64,000 nucleotides of DNA from Aspidiotus rigidus (taxonomy: Eukaryota > Arthropoda > Insecta > Hemiptera > Diaspididae), in the NCBI GenBank assembly GCA_035079385.1, contig JAVHKY010000030.1, positions 4,193,001 through 4,257,000 on the forward strand, in the 5' to 3' direction. The notes below the pieces were generated by a model. That model ran no database searches. It saw only the letters and a list, made by a program, of their open reading frames with translations, and was not told the DNA's origin. Of this stretch, positions 58,000-64,000 are shown one piece after another. Numbering within the stretch: position 1 is the stretch's first letter; every line of letters begins with the position of its first letter. A program made the position numbers and the translations under genes.

Positions 58000-59960
58000 G
58001 ATTCCTCTTCTTGTTTTTTGAAGTCCAATAAATCATTTAAATGTAATTTTTATAAATCGAAGTAAAAATTTTCTCAAATCGAAAAGTCGGAAGATGAGTT
58101 TTTTAGTGTCTTAGATGCATTTAAGTCACTTGGTATCTCAAGTTGTTGTTTAATGCTGAGTGGATAGAGGAAGATATTTCGAGAGAGAATCTAATAGGTT
58201 GTGAAACGAGGCAAGAAAATAAATGTTTTACATATAAAGGAGATATGTACGTGGAAGACGAGTGTGGCCCAGTCTTAGCCGGGCTAAAATGACCTCACCA
58301 GCAGGTCTAGAATTTGGTAATATGAGGAAGACCTTATGATAAAGAAGTGTAGTATACTTTTGATGGGTTGCGTCATCTACTGTAGTAAAGTAGCTTTTTT
58401 GGCTGCTTCATTCAACGCAGAAGGAAATCGACGAGACCCCACTTAGCTTTCATCGATCATTATTCTTTGGCAATGGTCATTCCTTTGAAAAGAAGTAAAG
58501 TCCGAAGGAAAGACTTCAACACTTCGAACGTATACCGTATATATACGAATACAAGATGTACGAAAAACGTTATTCTAGTACTAGATTAAGTCACGCAAAA
58601 TCCTCTCTAGGAAGTTCGGTTCACACGGTATAAATAAATGTACTCCAGAAAATATTTTTGCACGCTCCTCGACCTGCGAACATTAATGAGAAACACCTGC
58701 TGAAGAAATGCGATTTCGAGAGAACGACTTATTTGTGCGAACAGAATAAAACACGGATGTACTCTTTCTATGAAATGCTGAACGAACGTTGCGATGCATT
58801 CACGAAGAACAATAAATTGATGTTTTAAAGATGTTCTAGCGGTTTTTATATGCATCGTTACAAGGGGACAAAAGAATTGGTCTCAATGATACAACGAGCA
58901 TCCGTCTTCTACCCGGCCAAGAGTTAATTTTTCTCCAGTCAGGTTTCGGGTCATAAAGCTCAGAATTCGCTGCAACTGAAGGCTAAACATAATATTTTAT
59001 GGACGTGGGCACTACTTTAGTGATAGTGAAATAAATTTTGTCGTAGAAAATTCAATGCCATGGAAATGATTGAAAAGTTTCGATCATGTTATAATTGTTT
59101 ATTCAAGTTTGGTGAGTCTTTGAAGACAGCTCAACTTTTCCTACATATTGTTTGCTCAAGTTTTTCGAGTGTTGTCAGTCTTCTAAAAATAAAATGATTA
59201 AACAACGTTTCTTCAATCCTCTTCGATATTTCAACTGAGCTCGTCACATTCATTTATTAGATATTTATTCTTTTCGAATCACTTGTAGTATTCTCAACAC
59301 ACATCACTAGAGTACGACATCAGAATTTCCATGAGCTCTAGCTAATCATAACGACGATGATGATTTTCTCATCCTTGAATCGTGAAGGGGAAATGATAAA
59401 ACTATTCTCAACACTTCTGAATCACGTAACACAACTATCCTACACAACAGTGGAAATGCGTCTTAATCGGATGGACCACTGCATCTTGAGGCTGAGACAA
59501 ACCTTTATCTGAGTTCTCACTTTTTCCTAATACCCTGGAATAAAACTTCATTCCACCAGAAAGGGCGCAATTCATTAATTACGTAAGGATGATTTCCTGT
59601 TTTTGATTCCCATATAAGGATACATAAGGTTTTCAGACCTCCCACCTCTTACGCAAAATTTTTCCAAAAATTCTGCGGAAAACAAAAGGTTTTTTTTAAA
59701 TGTTTAAATTGGTAATGCGTGATTACTTTTTGCCTGCTGGAAAGATGAAATTTGACTCGTGCGAAAAGAGTTAGAAACTTACGTAAGAATGGCTTTCTAG
59801 ACCTCTCCTCCCGAGTAAGGTCATGTAGAGAGTTTTCAAAACTCCTTCCCTACGTAATTAATGAGTGGCCGAAACTGGCCAACAAAAATCCCGCTCATGT
59901 CTAATAGCTGACCGGTCCGTCACGTTGACCGCCAGCGTCTAGGAAAAACTATCTCAAAAA
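58000..59960. other. Stretch without recognised genes
   Basis: Nothing recognisable. The 82-aa frame 58607-58855 (-) has no known domain. Confidence 0.4.
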
Positions 59961-59963
59961 GTT

Positions 59964-60596
59964 TCGAGCTTTTCGGTCTCAAACTAAGAAAACTACGTAC
60001 AAAGCTTTCCTGGGAAAAATGAACGTATGCAAGTTGTACAATTTTAATCGAAACTTTTGTAAACAATTTTGTTGATATAAATAACCAGAATAAAAGATTT
60101 GATAAAAGGAAGATCGACACGGAGACGAATTATCAGGTGTACTAAATCAAATACATACGGTTGACTACAAAAATGTGAAGAAAGAAAGAAAAATAGAAGT
60201 AAGAGAAGGGAAGACGAAATTAAGTCATCGGAAGAAGATGCATGATTATGCACGCGAGCTACAAACGGATTGACGAAAGTGAAGCGAGGATCAGTAAGGA
60301 GAGAGTTGTCCGAACGACTAAGAGCTAGTACCAACAATGTCCGCCCCTACACGTCTGGCCTTCCAGACAGTCATCGTCGTCGTCACATGATACCTGCAAC
60401 CATAAGAGAGAGATTTTGATTCAAAAGATTCATTTAAGGCTGCCTTTCGTTTAATCAAATATTACTAAAATATAAATTTCGATCTTCATAAGTGCTCCCT
60501 TCATATGAGAAGGATAAATCACAGATTTTTTAAATTTGGAAACATTTTAAATTTGCCTAGATAAATTACGGGGACATTTTTTTCGAAGTGTCATCA

Positions 60597-60598
<2 letters not shown>
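59964..60598. repeat. Segmental duplication, copy A (continues at 61547-61660)
   Basis: Homologous to 62667-63617 in the same orientation. Matching blocks are CGAGCTTTTC, TTTTGTTGATATAAATAA, AAAAGGAAGATCGAC, GAGAGTTGTCCGAACG, AAAGATTCATTTAAGGCTGC and GATCTTCATAAGTG. After the LINE, copy A continues with AAAATGCTACCGAATTACAT and CGTGGATACAAACTGAGTAT. Confidence 0.82.
60325..60393 (-). CDS. Small peptide gene copy A, four-cysteine exon
   Basis: Follows CTCTTATGGTTGCAG (60394-60408 region, minus strand). It encodes VSCDDDDDC, LEGQTC, RGGHCWY and TAG at 60325-60327. Between copies A and B the four cysteines, GQ, GG and CWY are kept while the charged residues differ. Confidence 0.72.
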   Translation of the reverse strand, partial: VSCDDDDDCLEGQTCRGGHCWY

Positions 60599-60642
<44 letters not shown>

Positions 60643-61809
60643 TCAACCTTTATTCCGGCAATGATGTCTATACTATACAATAATACAATAATTCGGTATT
60701 ACCGGACGCTCACGTCTGGTTCATTCCCATTTGTGAGCATAGGCCTCCCCTATTTTGCCCCATACTTCTACTTCTCTGTCTTGCGCCGATCTTTTCCATA
60801 GCACTCCTAGCCTTCGAATTATGTCATCTTCCCACCTCGTCACAGGTCTACCTCTTTTCCTTTTTCGTCCATACGGTACCCAATCCGTTACTCTTCCCAC
60901 CCATTCATCCTTACTTCTCCGCGCGACATGCCCAGCGTACTTAATTTTCAACTTCCTTGTTGTAGTAAGCACATCTTTTACTCCTGTTTTTCTTCTTATT
61001 TCTGTGTTCCTTATTTTATCTTTCCTTTTAACATTCAAAATGCTGCGTTCCATGCTTCTTTGTGTGGTTTGGAGCTTCGCTGCTTGGCTTTTAGTTAACG
61101 CCCACGTCTGTGATCCGTAGGATAGAATGGGGATGATGCACGACTCTAGTATTTTAATTTTCGATGGTACCTTTAAGTTACTTTTGAAGACTTGTTTCAG
61201 CATGCAGTACCCATTCCACGCTTTCTTTCTCCTAGTTTGTAACTCTTTATCTAATCGTTTCAGGAAAGACATAATTTGTCCTAGGTACGTATATTGGTCA
61301 ACCCATTCTATTACTATATTGTTGATTATCAGATCATTCCTTTCACCATTATTCATATACTTTGTCTTCGAAACGTTTATCTCCAAACCTGCCTCTCTGC
61401 TGGCTTTTATCAGCTCGCTTAACATTTTAGAAATTTCATCTTTATCCTCACTTATTAATACAATGTCATCAGCAAATCTTAAGTGGTTTAGTTTTTTCCC
61501 ATCAACACTAATTCCGTAATTGCTCCATTCAAGCTGTTTGAAGACCTCATCAAAAATGCTACCGAATTACATGCGATTTGAGCTGTAAAAAATCAATATT
61601 AAATTTTCTCAAGTTAGAATTTAAACGTGGATACAAACTGAGTATATGTTAAAATCAACGACCTCAACATTTATTTTCGCGATACAACCTTCCCCCCTTG
61701 GACTCTCCCTCAAACGATTAGTGATAATAATATTTGTACTCACCGCAAATCCTGCCCAGAAGGCAAGGATACACAATGCGTAAAATATTAATGAATTTAT
61801 TTTCGCCAT
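60325..61809 (-). CDS. Two-exon gene for a short secreted four-cysteine peptide (copy A)
   Basis: Gene-level entry: exon 1 61809-61744, exon 2 60393-60325, phase-0 intron. The product is 44 aa. Residues 1-22 are a signal peptide (MAKINS.., FYALCILAFWAGFA). The mature part is about 22 aa with cysteines spaced C-X5-C-X5-C-X3-C, an acidic run of five Asp between the first two, the motif EGQTC, and the end GGHCWY. Exon borders are good: GCG|GTGAGT and GGTTGCAG|GTA. The CxxDxxCxxGxxCxxGxC pattern resembles small disulfide modules of secreted arthropod peptides, but I do not assign a function. The intron holds an RTE-type LINE (60599-61546); without it the intron would be about 400 bp. A paralogous second exon lies at 63221-63295. 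Confidence 0.7.
60599..61546 (-). mobile_element. 5'-truncated RTE-type LINE with (TAA)n-type tail and 8-bp target duplication
   Basis: The frame from about 61545 to 60721 starts inside the RT. It has LNHLRFADDIVLISEDKDE (RT motif with ADD), LEINVSKTKYM, WVDQYTYLGQIMSF, LSYGSQTWALTKSQ, RNTEIRRKTGVKDVL, IKYAGHVARRSKDEW and GRKRKRGRPVTRWEDDIIRR, the RTE-type C-terminus. The 3' end is an (ATA/TAA)n tract at 60599-60642. TCATCAAA flanks it at 60591-60598 and 61547-61554, and the empty site with one TCATCAAA is present in copy B at 63498-63505. The reading frame is open over the retained part, so the insertion is recent. Confidence 0.9.
61744..61809 (-). CDS. Small peptide gene copy A, signal-peptide exon
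   Basis: 22 codons ending exactly at a GTGAGT donor (61743). The hydrophobic core LIFYALCILAFW and a final AGFA suit signal-peptidase cleavage close to the exon end. Confidence 0.72.
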
Positions 61810-62197
61810 TGAAATTATAGATTTTTTCTCGATTTAAAGTTGAGAGTGCTTCTTTTCAAGATTCTAAAAGATGATACGAGGACCAAAATGGGATATAAAT
61901 CTCTTCTATAGACCATCTATATTCGATCGATACAATATTTCAACAAGTGTTGTGTACAGGAAACATAGTTAAATAAACTATGATGAGTTTCTTATAGCTC
62001 ACATGATTGGACATCCCTCCCACCATCCATTTTGTAGAAGTAGAAGACAAATGAAGGCCACCTCGATGTGAAATTAAATATAAATTTCTGATGTTTTTTA
62101 TCGTGCGAGACAAACTTTGTTATGAAAAAAATTTCTTCAGGAATTTCGTGTTCATGGTTTTCGAGAATTAATTTTTCTTTTACAAGCTATTTAACCT

Positions 62198-62516
62198 CAT
62201 AAACGAAAAAACGAATACACTACAGGGAGAGTAAACAAATGCAAACCGCAGAAAATAAAAACGAAGGGAGCGCTTTCGGTTAAACAACCATCTTCAAACC
62301 TGAAATGAAAGCAACTGACGAACGAATGAGAAGGAAGAGGTATTAAGATCGTCCGAACGAGAAATCACGGTGTGAATCATAAACCTGTTCGATCAAGCCA
62401 TCTTCCCGAATATACGAGTTGAGTATAGTGATACCGTCAGTGTTGAGGTGACGCAGTATCTCTATATTCTCGAGGGCGATACGTTTACGGTAGGAATTCT
62501 CCTTATCGTGAGCTCG
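62198..62516 (-). mobile_element. 5'-truncated PLE fragment, minus strand
   Basis: From CATAAACGAAAAAACGAATA to GAATTCTCCTTAT it matches the 3' end of the PLE family almost base for base (compare 47711-48024). It includes the last codons (YDSHRDFSFGRS region) and the AGCGCTTTCGGTTAAACAAC block. The upstream GIY-YIG core is absent. Confidence 0.85.
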
Positions 62517-62708
62517 ACTAAACGCGCTGGATTAGATGGATATGTAAAAGGATGTGAATCGGAGGATGTTCAGAGTGTTAGTAATGGAATCTGAGCTATT
62601 GAAGAGGGCAGAAAATACTTGAGAGGGGACAGAAAATGATTTTCCAAGGTTTAGGAGGAATGGACTCGAGCTTTTCAATCTCAAATTAAGAAGACTATAT
62701 GTACGAAG

Positions 62709-62863
62709 TCGAGTCGATACGTTTTTGTATGAAATTACGGTCACCCGTAGAGTTACTTTCCACACTTCGAGAATGGCGGATTAGCCGAAAGCGCTCGTGT
62801 TTTCAACTTTCGTGCTGTCCTTTGCATCTTCTCTCGCGTTACTCCTTTGAGTATCCTCTTCAC
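62709..62863 (+). mobile_element. PLE-like 3' fragment with 11-bp duplication
   Basis: It contains GATTAGCCGAAAGCGCTCGT, TGCTGTCCTTTGCATCTTCT and TTACTCCTTTGAGTATCCTC, resembling the PLE 3' non-coding region but diverged. It is flanked by TATGTACGAAG (62698-62708) and TATGTACAAAG (62864-62874). Copy A of the duplication has the uninterrupted ACTACGTACAAAGCTTTCC at about 59991. Confidence 0.7.
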
Positions 62864-63220
62864 TATGTACAAAGCTTTCCTTGGTGATAAACAGAAAAAA
62901 GGAAAAATGAACACGCAAGTTGAACAATTTTAATTGAAACTCCTCTAAACAATTTTGTTGATATAAATAAATAGAATCAAATATTTGATAAAAGTAAGAT
63001 CGACTCGGAGGTGCATTATCAGGTGTACTAAATTAAATACATACGGCTAGCTAAGAAAGTGCGAAGAAAAGAAGAAAAATAGAAGAAGTAAGAAAAGGTA
63101 AGACGAAACTACGTCATCGGAAGGAGATGCATGATTATGCATGCGAGCGATAAACGGATTGAGGACAGTGAAACGAGGATCAGTAAGAAGAGAATTGTCC
63201 GAACGGAAATCATACTATTT

Positions 63221-63295
63221 CTACCCAGGGTACCAACAATATCCACCCCAACACTTTTGGCCGTCCAGACACTCCTTGTCGTCTTCACATGATGC
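63221..63295 (-). CDS. Small peptide gene copy B, four-cysteine exon
   Basis: Same position in the duplicated segment as the copy A exon, and the same acceptor (CTTATGGTTGCAG). It encodes ASCEDDKEC, LDGQKC, WGGYCWYPG and TAG at 63221-63223; cysteine spacing is identical. Its signal-peptide exon should lie right of 63617, where an RT fragment begins instead, so it is either beyond the window edge or lost. Part of a longer frame-shadow (63109-63360). Confidence 0.6.
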   Translation of the reverse strand, partial: ASCEDDKECLDGQKCWGGYCWYPG

Positions 63296-63667
63296 CTGCA
63301 ACCATAAGAGAATAATTTTGATTCAAAAGATTCATGTAATGCTGCCTTTCGTTCAACCAAATGTTACTAAAATGTAAATTTCGATCTTCATAAGTGGGCG
63401 CCTCCCTTCATAAGAGAAGGAAAATTCATGAATGTTTTAAATTTTGAAACATTTTAAATTTGCCTAGATAAATTACTGGGGCATATTTTTCGAGGTATCA
63501 TCAAAAATGCTACTAAATTACATGCGATTTTGAGCTGTAAAAAATCAGAATTAAATTTTCTCAAGTTTAAATTTAAACGTGGATACAAACTGAGTATATG
63601 TTAAAATCAAAAATCGACACTTGTATCCACCTTGACACTTATTTTCGCGACGTTTCGAACGCAATTG

Positions 63668-64000
63668 TCGATTTTTGAATTTTCTTTTCAATTCCGAAAA
63701 ATTTTCAACGGCAAATTATTCAAAAAAATCCTCAGGTATTTAGAATCGAACAACATTTTCTCCGCCTTCCAATATGGTTTCAGAAAAGAATGGAATACTA
63801 TACAATCGCGTTTTGACCTTCAATTCCAAATCTACGATGCTACTACCAACAAATCCTGCCTATACATAATTTTTATCTTCCTCGACCTCCAGGAAAGCCT
63901 TTCTTCGAGTCTGGAGATAGCTTATCTCTACGAAACTCCATGCAGGAGTCATCTCCCAAATATCCTGAAAACATTTCTGAACGACAGAACCCTTTTAGCG
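63668..64000 (+). pseudogene. Non-LTR retrotransposon RT fragment, cut by window edge
   Basis: The reading frame gives FRKIFNGKLFKKILRYLES, NNIFSAFQYGFRKEWNTIQS, DLQFQIYDATTNKSCLYI and IFLDLQESLSSSLEIAYLYE. These correspond to the RT blocks KIFEKxxxxRLxxYLE, LSxxQYGFRKxxST and FLDLxKAFDxVxH, here with the AFD changed. It has no internal stop in the part seen. Clade not determined (Jockey/CR1-like). Confidence 0.75.

Larger units (their letters stand above)
62667..63617. repeat. Segmental duplication, copy B
   Basis: Same order as copy A but without the LINE and with a 155-bp PLE-derived insertion at 62709-62863. Homology weakens after about 63617, where copy A would reach its signal-peptide exon. 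Confidence 0.8.

Noticed and set aside
57836..58036. 66-aa minus-strand frame
   Set aside because: The real protein signal (R1/Jockey C-terminus) is in a different frame of the same strand with two stops.

Overview
This is a repeat-rich, AT-rich eukaryotic window, most likely from an arthropod and probably an insect. Three things point there: a multi-exon gene of the Skeletor/Knickkopf family (DOMON plus cupredoxin-like domain), short introns of 69-77 bp with clean GT..AG borders, and a transposon load of Penelope-like elements (PLEs) with GIY-YIG endonucleases, Jockey/R1/RTE-type LINEs and many foldback or MITE-like DNA elements. No bacterial operon, CRISPR array, tRNA or rRNA gene was seen by eye.

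Left part (1-18.8 kb): the 3' half of a Skeletor/Knickkopf-like gene runs on the + strand in six exons (1272-18787). Its 12.9-kb intron holds a second gene on the opposite strand (6225-13697, three exons, all introns phase 1). That nested gene appears to be built from tandem copies of an unrecognised domain. The same intron is packed with foldback elements, MITEs, TGACGTCA palindromes and a palindromic TTGAC/GTCAA satellite.

Middle (18.8-47 kb): mostly non-coding sequence and transposon relics. These include a Jockey-type RT relic (24.9-25.9 kb), a degenerate PLE (28.9-30.4 kb), and a second PLE relic (32.3-35.85 kb) split by a 2.5-kb TIR element carrying a ~147-bp satellite. The one intact cellular gene here is a single-exon sphingomyelin-synthase-like membrane protein (37721-38749, - strand) in which two of the three catalytic residues are replaced. 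A composite repeat at 40.2-41.7 kb is a second copy of the repeat landscape seen at 7.5-10.6 kb.

Right part (47-64 kb): a foldback element (47026-51155) contains a nested PLE insertion made of two copies in inverted orientation, flanked by a perfect 12-bp duplication; the other arm of the foldback preserves the empty site. A ~3-kb AT-rich inverted repeat follows (54.6-57.7 kb), then an R1-like LINE relic. Last comes a tandem segmental duplication carrying a two-exon gene for a very short secreted four-cysteine peptide, with an RTE-type LINE inserted in the intron of one copy and a PLE fragment in the other. A further relic of its signal-peptide exon lies in the spacer of the AT-rich inverted repeat.

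The clear cellular genes are therefore four: the Skeletor/Knickkopf-like gene, the nested opposite-strand gene, the sphingomyelin-synthase-like gene, and the small secreted peptide pair. Nearly everything else that can be named is transposon-derived.
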